Below are positions 40,546 to 52,200 of a DNA stretch of 64,000 nucleotides, piece after piece. The notes under the pieces are model-generated. The model did not search any database. It had not been told where the DNA came from and worked only from the letters and a program-made list of their open reading frames with translations. This DNA comes from Fratercula arctica (taxonomy: Eukaryota; Chordata; Aves; Charadriiformes; Alcidae). A program made the position numbers and the translations under genes. The stretch spans positions 1,550,001 to 1,614,000 of the forward strand of contig CANTUZ010000005.1 in the NCBI GenBank assembly GCA_947846985.1, written 5' to 3'. Position 1 is the first letter of the stretch. Every line of letters starts with the position of its first letter.

Positions 40546-43500
40546 TCAGCGAAACCTCCTCTCCTCCCACACATACCGCTTCCCTGCGGGCACCTTGCGG
40601 AAAAACAGGCTGTTCCCTCGGCTCATGTTGCCCTGGAAGGGGAAAATGGCCACCATCAGGTGAGTTGGGGCTGCCCCGAATCCCGGCTCGGCCACCCCAG
40701 ACCCCGTAGGGCTCCCACCCGGTTCTTTTCCGTGGCCAGGCAGCATCCCGGAGCTGCCCGGCTCCGGCTGCTTACCTCCCTGTGCAGCTGGCTCCAGCAG
40801 TCCAGCCAGGAGGAGTAGGTGGGTGCGTAGGGGAGGAGGCCCCCAGCCAGCCTGGGGGAGGAAGAGGAGACCCACGGGGAATTATTTCCACCCAGGACCA
40901 AGGCAGGATCCGACCCCTCATCAGCTGAACCCCAAAAAAGCCCTTTCAAGGCCGAGCTCCCGCTACCAATGAAGGATCAGCCCCACCCACAGTGAGTTTG
41001 AAACCTTTTTGCCAACCGGCAGTTTTGGGAGCTGATACGGCGGAGAGGGAGGTGGCCACCCACGCCAGCACCCCCCAGGCGCAGAGGAGGAGAAAGAGGA
41101 GGAGGAGGAGGGGGAGGGGGCGGCAGCGGCAGACTCACCCGCAGTTATTAACGGCCATCAGGTTGGAGACCAGCACGAAGGGGTAGGTCAGCATGCTGGC
41201 GAAGAACTGCAAGGGAGAGCAGGACCGGTCGGCAGCGGCACGTGGACCCCACAGGGATCCCCCCCGTTTCCCTCCGTGTGGGGAGAAGCAGCCCCAAAAG
41301 ATCCCCAGGGACCCCCCGGGAGGGAGCCCCCTCCCACAGGCTCCATGCAGGGCTGGGCTACGTTGAGGCAAGCTCAAATTTTTGAGCCTGGCTCTGGCGA
41401 GAGTGAGAAATGCTGCTTTGACCATGAAGTCGCGGGGCAAGCGCGGAGCCCCAGCGTTTGCGGGGCTGTGAGAGGCAGCTACGGATCCTTCCCCCGCAGG
41501 CTGATCCCTCCTGAGGGATCCCGGCTCCGCTCCCCAGCCCAGCAACCGCAGGATTCCAGGAACACACCGTTTCCCCGGGGAAAGAGGATTCAACTCTCTT
41601 CACCCTCCCCGCGGGGAGACGGCGTCACGCACACGACTGTACGCACACACGCGCTGTACTCACTCCAGTGACTGCCTGTGAGTAGCTCTTCATTTCGCTC
41701 ATGGTTGAGACCTGCAGGAGGAGAAAAGGCACTTTCAACCCCCACGGAGCCGCGCTGCCACCCCCGAAGTAGGGTCCTGCCCCCCTGAACTGTCCCCTCA
41801 GCGTCCCCTGTCCCTCACCGCTGTCAGTGATGCCACCACACAGCCCCCAGCCCGCCCCCGTCCCCCCGAGCAAGGCACGGAGCCCGTACCCCGTTCTCCA
41901 GCGCGTACGTGTTGATGAGGTAGGCCAGCATGTTGCAGAGCCAGAGCGAAAGGATGTCCCCGAGGAGACGGGGGATGAGGCCGCTGAAAGAGAAGAGGCA
42001 GCGGGAAGGTGAGCCTAGGGCAGACCCGGATCCGGCTGCACGGAGAGCCAGGGAAGAGCCGGGTGGGAAGGGGAGGGAGCAGCTGTTCCCCCAACAGCCA
42101 GGTGAAGGGGGAACACCCAGCCCTGGGATGCTCGGACAAGCATCCAAGAGGATGCGGGTGCAGAAGGAAGCTGCTGGAGGGACCCAAAACACCTCCCAGC
42201 CACCTACGGTGGGAGGCCAGTGCTCTCAGGGAAGGTTTAATACACCTTTGCTCCATTTTCATGTCCCCAGATGTCACCCAGGCAACCCAGGGCCAGTGGG
42301 ACTTGCTGGATCCCCACCAGGAAGCCCCCCACGGGGAGAGCAGAACAGGAACCGCGCGCCCCAGCAGCGGCCAAGGTCGGGGCAGAACGCTTCCCGAGAG
42401 AGACGGGAGGGCAGAGCTGCGGCACCGTGGACGAGTGAGAAACAATGCCCGAGTGAGGCCCGCGGATTTTGGGGTGAGACCCCCCCTGTCCCCCATTCCC
42501 CCCCCCCCCCAAGGCCCCGGTGCAACGACACTCACGCGAAGAAGCCCAGGATGCCCTCTTCTCGGTAAATCGTGGCGAAGGCGCTTAGTGTTCCGCTGGG
42601 CCGGGGAGGAAGAGGAGAGCGCCGCCGTCAGAGGGGGCCCCATGGGCGGGCAGCCCCCTCCCCACAGCAGCCATGGTCCCCCCCCACCCCGTACCTGTAC
42701 TTGGTCTCCCTGCCGATGAATTGCACCATGCAGCGCAGGGTGATCACTGCAGGCAGAGATGGGGGGGTCAGGGGGGGCACAGAGACACCCCGGGGTGACG
42801 CAGGAGTGACAGGCGCCCGTCACCGGGGTCACCAGGACCATGTGCAAGCTGCAGGGGTGGGGGGGGCACCTACCGTGAAAGGGGTGGGTGATGAGCGTGG
42901 CGGCGGAGCGAGCGACCATCTCTCGGGAGGTCTGGGGAGAAACGGGGTGTCAAGGGGAGCAGGTGACAGGGACGTGGCAGGCAGAGAACCCGGCAGCACC
43001 GGCATCGTACCCGAGGGGACCCAGCACCCTCCTCCTCACCTCCTTGAGGACCTGCTCCAGCGAGGATACGGGCTCCTTCTTGCTGGCTCCAGGCTGGAGA
43101 GGGAAAGAGGTGTCAGGAACAGCCCCCCTGAAAGGCACTGCTCCCTCCCCACCAGCCCTGAAAGGATCTGTGCCCCCCCAGCATGGGCTCGGCAGCCCCC
43201 CAGCCCCGCCAGAGCCTTCTGTACCCCACGATTCTCCCTGGGGGGGGGGAATCTCTGATGCCGGGCTGCCTCCGCCCGCAGGTGAGGGGGTACAGGGGGA
43301 AGAGGGAAAGATGGAGGGAGGGAGACGGGACGGCAGGAATACAGGGAGAGAGAGAGGGAGGGAGGGATGGAGGGAGGGAGATGGGAAGGAAGGGATGGAG
43401 AGAGATGGAGAGAGATGGGAAAGGAGGGAGACGGGAAGGGAGGCAGAGGGAGGAAGAGAGATGGGAAGGGAAGGAAGAACGGAGGATTCCCCGGGGGAAG

Positions 43501-44182
43501 CAACCGCAACCTCACACCTACCTCAGCCTGCTCGGCCTCCTGGTACCGCTGGGGAGGGAAGGGCAGGGTTAGCATGGCCGCGGGGGCCAGGGGAGGCCCT
43601 GTCGAAGGGGTGAGCCCCCCTTGCAGACCCCCCCCCCCGCCGGGGCCGGCGGCGCCGTGTGCCCCCCCGCTCTCCCCCGGTACCTGCAGCACTTTGCTGT
43701 GCACGACGGTGCCGATGGCGCTGGAGCAGAGGCGGGGGGTGAGGCCCTTGAAGAGTCCTGCTCTTCCGTCGACCTTCACGATGTGCTTGGCTGGGGACAG
43801 GGGGGACCCGTCACGACACAGAGGGCGGGGGGGGGGGGAGACACACCACCGGGACACCACCGGCCCCGCGGGGCGGGGGGCACGGCGGAGGGGAAGGGGG
43901 GGGGGGGGGCGGCCTCACCGTAAGCGAAGAGGCCGGGCAGCTGGTAGACCTGGCGCCCGAAGATGTTCCTCCCCAGGGTGGGCGGCAGCGGCTCGTACCC
44001 CACCTGCGGCGGGGACAGGCAGCCTGCAGTCGGTACCGGGCCCCGGTGTCGTCCCCCTCCTCCCAGCTCCCCGTTACCGGCCCCCCCCCCCTTACCTGCA
44101 CCAGCACCTTCACGTACATGAGGGGCTGCGAGAGCACGGTCAGCCCCGAGCCCAGCAGCACCTGCGAGCCCGCGTCCGCCAT
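40546..44182 (-). CDS. MTCH2: MTCH2, mitochondrial carrier homolog 2 (outer-membrane insertase)
   Basis: Thirteen exons as in human: 44096-44182 (MADAGSQVLLGSGLTVLSQP), 43919-44003, 43684-43790, 43522-43548, 43040-43093, 42874-42931, 42695-42746, 42536-42595, 41890-41983, 41664-41711, 41139-41216, 40776-40851 and 40546-40632 (MSRGNSLFFRKVPAGKRYVW). About 303 residues are expected. It is a divergent SLC25 carrier fold of six membrane segments in the outer mitochondrial membrane, with the second repeat containing ITHPFHG in place of a canonical carrier signature. It inserts tail-anchored proteins and is the receptor for truncated BID. The C-terminal RRFR replaces the human end. MTCH2 and AGBL2 are also adjacent in human. 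Confidence 0.96.
43305..43485. repeat. GGGA/GAGA purine-rich simple repeat in an MTCH2 intron
   Basis: About 180 bp of GGGAGGGA, GAGAGAGA and GATGGAGA units on the plus strand lie inside the MTCH2 intron between 43094 and 43521. It is a mirror-type polypurine tract that could form triplex DNA. Confidence 0.9.
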
Positions 44183-44384
44183 GCTGCCGCCCGGCGTCAC
44201 GGCCCAGAAGGACACCCCCGCCGCCGCCGCCGCTTCCGCTTCCGCCCACTCCCCGGTACTTCCGGCGCGCCCGCCGAAGGCTTCCGGTCGGAGGGGCGGG
44301 TGGGTCCCGCCCCCCCCCCGCTGGATCGCCATGGCAACGGGGGGGGCGTCACCGTGGCGAGGGGGGCTGAGGCCTCGCCGCGGC

Positions 44385-44995
44385 CTGCGGGGACGCCATG
44401 GCGACGGGGCCTGAGGTGATGCCACCCTCGAGGACGCCTGAGGTGACACCGAGGTGACGCCATGGTGACAGGGCCTGAGGTGACGTTATGGCGACAGGGC
44501 CTGAGGTGACGCCACCTCGAGGAGGCCTGAGGTGACGCCATGGCGAGGAGGCCGAAAGTGACGCCATGGTGACAGGGCCTGAGGTGACACCATGGCAAGG
44601 AGACCTAAAGTGACGCCATGGCGACGGGGCCTGAGGTGACACTATGGCAAGGAGACCTAAAGTGACACCATGGCGACGGGGCCTGAGGTGACGTTATGGC
44701 GACGGGGCCTGAGGTGACGCCACCTTGAGGAGGCCTGAGGTGACGCCATGGCGACGGGGCCTGAGGTGACACTATGGCAAGGAGACCTAAAGTGACGCCA
44801 TGGCGACGGGGCCTGAGGTGACACCACCTTGAGGAGGCCGGAGGTGGCACCATGGAGATGGGGCCTGAGATGACACTGAGGTGACACCATGGCAACTGGG
44901 CCCGAGGGGACACCATGGTGAAGAGGCCTGAAGTGATACCGTGGCGATAGGGCCTGAGGTGACACTGAGGTGACACCATGGCGGCAGGGCCTGTA
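44385..44995. repeat. 26-bp minisatellite upstream of MTCH2
   Basis: The unit GTGACGCCATGGCGACGG plus GGCCTGAG recurs at 26-bp steps, with variants such as ACCATGGCAAGG and CCTAAAGTGAC. Some 15-20 recognisable cores are present. It begins about 200 bp upstream of the MTCH2 ATG. The core resembles GATCGCCATGGCAAC at 44324-44338 in the MTCH2 promoter itself, from which it may have arisen. Confidence 0.95.
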
Positions 44996-45165
44996 AAACC
45001 ACTGGAGCCTGCAGGGCCAGAGGCAGCGTCACGGTGGCAGGGCCTGGGACTGGGCGCCATCAGCCTCTGGGCAGGCTGGCGTGCCGGGGGCCAAGCGGGC
45101 GCCCCGGGGGGCACGGCGCGATGGAAAGAGGCGTCACCGGGCAGAGGCACGGCCATGGCAGCACC

Positions 45166-45171
45166 TTTAAT
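45166..45171 (-). terminator. AGBL2: Poly(A) signal (ATTAAA) of AGBL2
   Basis: ATTAAA on the minus strand, about 160 bp after the more likely AGBL2 stop. 44996-45165 holds nothing recognisable. Confidence 0.5.
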
Positions 45172-45329
45172 CCCGAGCGCAGGCGCAGCAGCGCGGGGCG
45201 GCAGACACAGAGGCCCTGCTGGGGGCGGTGGGGGGGGGACGCACCCTGCGTACACGGGCAGAAGCCGCCTGCCCGCCCCGCTGCCGGGACGGCCGTGTTT
45301 CAGCTCCCGGGGCTGCATCCCGTGAGGAA

Positions 45330-48300
45330 TCACCGGTGACACCAGGGTGGTGGGTGCTCAGCGGCATACGGCGGCGTGACACCACGCTCGTGCCACCCTC
45401 CTGAGACCCCCCCATGGTGGCGCGGCGGCTGTACCCCGCTCCAACTGTGCTGGGAAAGGTCCCACTGGAGCTGGCTCTGGGCTTCTCTCCCACCGCGCTG
45501 CCTCCTCTCCGGGTGCTGGGGGCCCTGGGGGTCCCCAGCCTGGCCTAGGGGTCACAGAAGAGGGGTTAGACCCACTTGGAGCCCCTGGCAGCAGGCTGGG
45601 ACAGGCTGGGACAAGTGTCCCTACAGGGTTGTCCCCTCTGGGACTGGGTGGACCGTGCTCATAGGCTCACCGGGACGCTGGCACGGCTCTGGTAGACGGT
45701 GTTTGTCTGGCACAGGGCGTTCCTCGCTCTCCGGCTCCGCCGCCGCTTCCTCCTCCATTGCTCCAGCTGCGCCAGACGGCAAAGCAATTCCAGGGTGTCT
45801 GCACCCCATGACACCTGATGCCTTCCCGGTGCTTTGTCCCTCCCACCCCAAAAGCAGCGGCACCCAGGGACTCACCGGCCGTGCCGGGCCACGGAGGTGA
45901 GCTGGGGGCCCGTCGGACACGGAGCTGTCGGAGCCGCTGGTGCTGTGAGGGGGAGATGAACGCCTGAGCCCCGCCAGCACCCTGGGGCTCTGCGGGGTCC
46001 CCAGGCCGGGCCGTACCTGGATTCAAGCTCCGAGGGGGAGACATCGCTCCAGCCGGAGCCCGGCTCCCGGCCCAGCCGCTGCCGCAGCAGTGCATCCACC
46101 TCCAACAGGCACTGCTGGAACTGCAGGACGGAGCCAGCGTCACCGCGGCCCCCCTACAGCACCAGGACCAGCCTGGGTGCCACGGTTTGAGCCCACCTTG
46201 GCAGGATGGGGGTCGCAGAAGTCGAGCAGGGTGTCGCAGAGGTGGTAGCCCAGCAACTTGAGATCCTCCACGGTGAAGTGCGAGTTCCTCCTGCCTGGAG
46301 GGGACAGGGGACAACGAAAGAAGCAGCGGCTTCACAACGTGGGGACAGCTGCCAGCCGACACACTGGACACCGTCACCTGTGGTGGCCCCTCACCCAGTG
46401 TAGAGCCGCCAAAGGCCACCTCCATGGTGTAGCTGTTGGAGACACCCATGCGCCACATGACGACCCTGCCCGTCCCTGCTTTGCTCTTCTGCACCTTGAA
46501 CTTGCAGCTGGGAAAGGAAAACTAGGGCCAGCCCTGGGGTCAGCACGGCAGGGGGATGTGTCCCCCTCCCCAGCCCCACAGGGACACCACGCGGTGTCAC
46601 CGTGAAGCTCGGCGAGGACACCATTCCCTGGCTCCGGAGCGTCCCACCTTGTCGGGGGCATTTTTGCTCAGCATGAGCGGGAAGACGCGTTGGTGCAGCC
46701 GCAGCCCAGTGCTGGCCCCGCCACCGTCGCAGCCGTACATGAAGACGTTATTCTTGCGGCTGTGCCCGTGGAAGTCGCAGTACAGCACCACCTCCCGCTC
46801 CGCCAGCACCCTGCGTGCATCCAGATATGGCCACCGTCCCCGCCACGGGAGCGCCACTGTCCTGGCGGCTCCCTGTGTCCCCACCTCACCTCTCGACCAT
46901 GGCCCGCAGGTGCCACACACCGGGGAAGGAGCCTTGGAGCGCCGTCCCGTACGCCCTGTTGGGATCCTGGCCCGCCAGGGAGCAGCGGGAATTGCCCACC
47001 ACCACCCCGTCGGGGTTGAGCATGGGCACCACCTTGAAGACGAAGAGCCGGCGCAGGAGCTGGGCGTCGGGGTGGGCACTGAGGAGGAAATCGAGGAAGC
47101 CCCGCATGGCCCAGGAGCCGCCACTCTCCCCGGGGTGGGCGCGGGCGCTCAGCACCACCACCCGCTTGGCTGCCGCGCCAACGGGGCTGGTGATGGTCAG
47201 CAGGTAGATGGTGTTACCGGCCAGGCTGCGGCACAGCGCCCGTACTGCGCAGTACTGCGAGCACACCGGGTTGCCCGCCAGCGCCTGCAGGTAGCGCTGC
47301 AGGTCAGAGTAGGTGTAGGGGTAGGAGTGGGCAAAGAAGCAAGTGTCACCGTCATGGGGGAAGCGCACTGTCCAGGAGAGGTGGAAGGCGGCCGGCTCCT
47401 CCCTGCCACCCCGGTAGTAGCGGACGTCGGTCCCGACCCGGCGCCAGCCGACGCCGCAGCTCTGGGCGTCCCGCTGGGAGTAGAGCAGCGGCCGCATGCC
47501 CTCGCCGTAGAGGCTCTTGGGCTTTGCCAGGTTGGCGATGGTGAAGCGGTAGAGAGGGTCTCGACGGGTGTTTTGGACACGGAAGTAGAACCACTGGGTG
47601 TGCTTGGCGGTGTAGAGGTCTGGCCGCAGCGTCAGCACATACTCGTAGGGGCCCCTGCACCGCGGGACGGGCCATGCTGCAGCTCTCAGCCCTGCTGCCG
47701 TCCCTCCCTCACCTCTCCCATCCCCTCTCTTACACCTTGACGGCTTTCTGGAGGTTGCCGCTCTCGAAGCGGGATTCAAAGAGCAGTGTGGTGTCCTGGG
47801 GACCCTCCAAGGGGGCCGCCGGAGAGGAGAGGGGGCCCGGGGCCCCCCCGACCCGAGCGCGGGTGAAGCAGGAGCCTGGGGGCACTGTGGGGGGAAGCAA
47901 GGAGGGATGGCGATGGGGGCTTGGGGAGACGGGGGCACCCGGGGGTGCTGCCTGCTCCCTGCTACCTGGGCTGAGGTGGTAGACGACAGTGCCCTGCTCC
48001 TCGCTGAGGGTGGCCGGGGGCCACTCGTGGCCCATGGGCTGGCAGAAGGGCTCTGGTTCAGGGGGGACCCACTCTGGAGGGGGGGACACACAGAGAGGGG
48101 CGCCGTGGGCATGGCAGGGGTCCGGCGCAGGGGTGAAGGGGGGGATGGCTGCAGCGCTCCCTCACCGATGTGCTCAATCATCTCCTTGATGACTTCGCAC
48201 TCCACGGGCCAGCGGGGAGGGGGCGGGGGTCTCCGCGCTGAGGGAAGGGTGAAGAGATCCCGCGGCTCCCCCAGGGACCTGCGGTGCCACGCTGAGGGGA

Positions 48301-48836
48301 CCAGTGTGCTGCGGCGGGGGGCCAGCTCCAGCACCCCAGGGGCTGCAAGGGGAGCGGGAGGGACTGGGGGGCTCTGAGCGAGAGAGGGGAGCCCAGGCTG
48401 GGGACACCCCCCAGAATCACCAGTCACCCCCAGGGCAGGGAGAGGCCCCCAAGCAGCACTGAGCTCGGTGCCGGGGGGCTGCGGGGGGCGATGGGGTCTC
48501 ACTCACAGCTCGCGTCCTGGCCAGGACCCCGCAGGCAGCCAGGGTGGGCGCTGCCCATGCTGGGGGCCTCGGGGGGGTGCTGCTGGGAGGGTCCCCCCGG
48601 GGACATGGGGCTCTTCTGCCTGCCCGTCTTCTGGCCTTGGGGAGAGCATCACTGCAGCCCGAAGGGCAGGGGGGCAAGGGGACACGTTCCTGCGGCCAGG
48701 GCTCACCTCGGAAGTAGCCGTAGAAGCGCAGGTGGCTGCGCATGAAGCTGTCGTAGGGCTCGGGGACCAGCGCTCCACTAAACCCCCCCGGTCCCCCCTC
48801 CCCGAGCCCGGCAGTGGGGTGCCCTGAGGGCCGCAT
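45330..48836 (-). CDS. AGBL2: AGBL2 (CCP2), cytosolic tubulin carboxypeptidase
   Basis: The exons are 48707-48836 ([13 protein letters not shown]), about 48507-48633, 48166-48342 ([15 protein letters not shown]), 47966-48073, 47734-47884 ([16 protein letters not shown]), 46890-47654, 46648-46810, 46395-46521, 46197-46294, 46017-46120, 45876-45942, 45671-45766 and a last exon ending near 45330. The M14 peptidase core has zinc ligands HPGES and FHGHS, the substrate-binding NPDG and a DPNRAY motif (DLNR in human), and the catalytic Glu in [13 protein letters not shown]. It removes glutamates from polyglutamylated tubulin in axonemes and centrioles. The N-terminal frame between SRCR-unrelated exons 1 and 3 and the C-terminal exon are less sure: a different acceptor would extend the frame to 45167. 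Confidence 0.93.
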
Positions 48837-49141
48837 GGCTGCCAGAGGTCCAGCACAACCCTTCTCTGGTCCCGGCAGTGCCAGGGAGCCGGGACGCGGT
48901 CGCTGAGCGACCGGCCAGCAGCGGGGAGGGAGGGGGCGGTCCCAGAGCGGAGCTGGGAAAGGAGCCAGAGGGATTTCGTTATCCTGGCAGGCACCCAGGG
49001 GAGCCTGGCCACAAAGAGCCCCAGCAGCGTTAGCCCACACCAGGGCCACCACACACATTGCCCCCAGCCTCCTGTCACCACAGCAGGGACAGGGCCAGCC
49101 AGCCCCAGCTCAATGAGACGGCACATCCCAAACTGCTACAA
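48837..49141. promoter_or_regulatory. AGBL2 upstream region, tail to FNBP4
   Basis: Only about 300 bp separate the AGBL2 start from the FNBP4 poly(A) signal. It is GC-rich without an obvious TATA box. An upstream untranslated AGBL2 exon was not resolved. Confidence 0.35.
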
Positions 49142-49147
49142 TTTATT
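49142..49147 (-). terminator. FNBP4: Poly(A) signal of FNBP4
   Basis: AATAAA on the minus strand, about 100 bp after the FNBP4 stop; the 3' UTR between holds a run of about 18 A. Confidence 0.7.
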
Positions 49148-49248
49148 GGACAACGGTCAAGGGGTGAAGGGCTCTGAACTGTACATCTGTAAAAAAAAAA
49201 AAAAAAAATCCAACAAAATAAAACAACAAAAAAAGAGTGCGGCGCGCC

Positions 49249-52200
49249 TCATGTGCTGGACGCGGTTTTCCTCCGCTTCAGCCGTGCTCGCCAGTCCTCC
49301 GGCAGCGCCTCGAAGTTGGCATTCCTCTCCGCCATGCCACTGCAGGGACAAAGCAAGGGGTCACCGCCCGGGTGGCACAAGGTGACAGTCCCCACCACCC
49401 TCGTGTGCCGCCCCTGGGGCCGGAGATCTGGCCCCCAGCTCTCTGTTCCCCCCAAGCAGGAGCCGGGCGACGTGCCACGGGGAAGTGCCCGTACCTCATC
49501 AGCTGCTGCTGCTTCCACTCCTCGATGCGCCGCTGGGCTGTGGTCTCCCGGTCCTCCTCACTGGAGCTGGAGTTTTCCTCCTCGTCCAGCTCCCGCTGGA
49601 TGCTCTGCCACTTCTTCACCAGCGACGGCATCTTCGTTTTGCCCTTCTTGCCCTGCGCCAGAAATGCAAAAAGGTCACGGTGAGGGCGGCTGGAAAGGGA
49701 GGACACCCAGGACGCCGGCGAGGCACCGGTGCAAGAGCCTACCTTGTCCTTCCGCCCCTTCCGCGGCTTCTCCTTCTCCGGCGGCGGTGGTGCCTTGGGG
49801 GTGGGAGGTGGGGGCGTCTGGGGGGGCGGCGGTGGCGGCGGCTGCTCAGCAGTGGTGGCAGTGGGCAGGGCCCCTCGCGGCGGGGCCGGCTGCACGGCGG
49901 CGGCAGCGGGCAGGCCGACAGGCGCGGCGCACTCCGAGTAGCTCATAACAGAGGGGGCAGCTGGCGCCGTCACACCCAGGTAGCCAGACTGCAGGCCCAG
50001 CGCGGTGGGCTGAGGGCCGGCGTGGCCCGGCGCCATGCGGAGATTGGGGCGGCCCTGGATCTCCCCCTGCAGCCGCTGGCGGGGCCTCAGGGAGGCCAAT
50101 GGCACGGCTGACGGCTGGTACTTGCCGGCGGCCATCAGGGGCTGGCTGTAGATGACGGGGCAGCTGCCGATGGTGGCCGTTCGCTGCATCAGCCCCGGGT
50201 TCATCTCCGTGGCTTTCCTTTTCTGCGGCTTGGCGGAGAGCAGGGGGGCTGGGGTTGGTTCAACGGCGCCCTGGGATAGAGTGTCAATGTTAGCACCGAG
50301 TCGGGAGGGACCCCCATTTCCAAATGTCCCCTCCCCGGGCTCACAGGCGCTGGGGGACTGGCTGAGCCCTGGCTTCGCCTGGCTGCCAGCCCCGCCGCTC
50401 ACCTGGCTGCTGCTGGCAGCTGGGCGCAGGAGAGGCTTCAGGGGAGCGTCCTCCTCCGTTCCTGGGGCGGGCGGCTCCTCACCCCCCTCATCTTCCATCT
50501 CCACTTCCTGGATCTCACCGTCTTCTCCGGGAGGCGGGGGCGGGGGGGGCGGCGGCGGGGGCGAGTCTGGTGGAGGCGGAGGCGGCGGAGGCATTTCCAA
50601 AGGCAAGGGAGGTTGGAGAACCGGGACAGAGGACTGAAGCAGAGTCCAAAATGGAGTGAGCGGCATGAGAGACGTAGCAGGAACTTGGCCTGAGAAGGAT
50701 TCTTTACAAAGGGAGCCTGAAGAATACATATTGACACAGGCTTGAAAACCCACGCTACGGACCGCGCTGCCTGCTCCTGCCTGCTGCCTCCCTGCCGGGG
50801 CCCTGCCCGGGAGCGGGCAGGCAGAGCTCAGGCCACGGGCTCGACCGTCGAGCAGCACACCGCCTTCCCCGCCACCGTGGCGACACCTAAAACCGATGGG
50901 GACAGCTGGGACGCGGGAGCAGCGCTCGTCCCGGCTTCGCTAAAGCCACCGTGAGGTGCTCAGGGAGGGAGGCCACCGTGTACTGCTCTAGCGCTCAGCA
51001 GGACCCCCCGACACCCCGTTGCGGGGCCAGGACGCCCCAAAACCACAGAGACACGCCCACCCCCTTCCTACCCCCATGTCGTTACCTGTGGAGCGCTCGG
51101 CGGGGTCCTCGGCGCGCTCTCCTTTGTCTTTTGGAGGTGGTTTAGGAGGACCGTCGGTTTTTCTGTCGGTGGTCCGCTGTCCCTCCTCTTCGTCCTCCCC
51201 GTCGGGGAACTCCCATTGCGACTCTCCTGAGCGCTCGTTAACATAGAAATAGCGTCTATGCTCCCTAAATCACAAGAAAGAGAAGGAAGGCTTTAGATTC
51301 CCTTCCCCGCCACCGACACTCCGAGGCGGGCCTGCCCACGACAGCGGTGCGCTCTCGCAGGGAAGACCCTCTGCAGCGGGGCTGCCGCTCTCCCAAACGC
51401 AAACAAACAACTTTGAGGACAAGAGGCAGGAGAAGCCCGGAGCCGATTTCGCTCAAAGCTATTTGCGTTGCCGGCTGCGTGAAGGTCGCCCTGAGCCCCC
51501 CGCTCCGAGGGAGGGGAGGGCTGAGAAAGCAGGCCAGCGTGCGGCAGAGCGACGTCTCCCTAGCACCGGGACTTTCAGCCGCCACCTTTGGCTGAAAAAG
51601 TCGCCCTCCGAGAAGAGGCACCGGGGAACAGCCCAATGGAGAGAAGCGGCTGCCCCCCTACCCCGTGGTGCGCGGAGGTCGCTTTTATGATACTCTTGGT
51701 GTCAAACACACAGTGAATGCTAGAGAGAGGGAGCGGATCTGGGAGCTGAAAAACAAAAGAGCAAAGATTTCAAACAAAGGAAAATTAATCAAGAAAGCCA
51801 AATAGACAAAGAAATGTTTGGGTCTGACCTGCTGGCAGGAGACAGAAATCTTGTTCTTCGTTCCGTCGGTGAGTTGAAGTTTGTCCTTTGTCAGAGCTGT
51901 TGGTCAGAAGAGTTGATCCAGAGATCCTGCAAAGTTCACAGAGCTCTCGCATGCGCGACCCCCCAGGCCCGCCCTCCACAGCGCTTTACACTCGCGAGAG
52001 TGAACACCAGCTCTGTCCGATCAGGGAATCAGCTCCGTCTCAAAAGCACTGAGCACTCCATTTGGATCCTCCAAGTTTGGTGGCTGGCCCAAACTCTGCG
52101 AGTGCCGGACGTTTCTCTGCCTGCCCAGCACTGCTAACAGAAGCTGCTCTCAGTCTCCCAGAGGGACGGCGCCACGTCGTCGGGTGGTGATGGTCACAAA

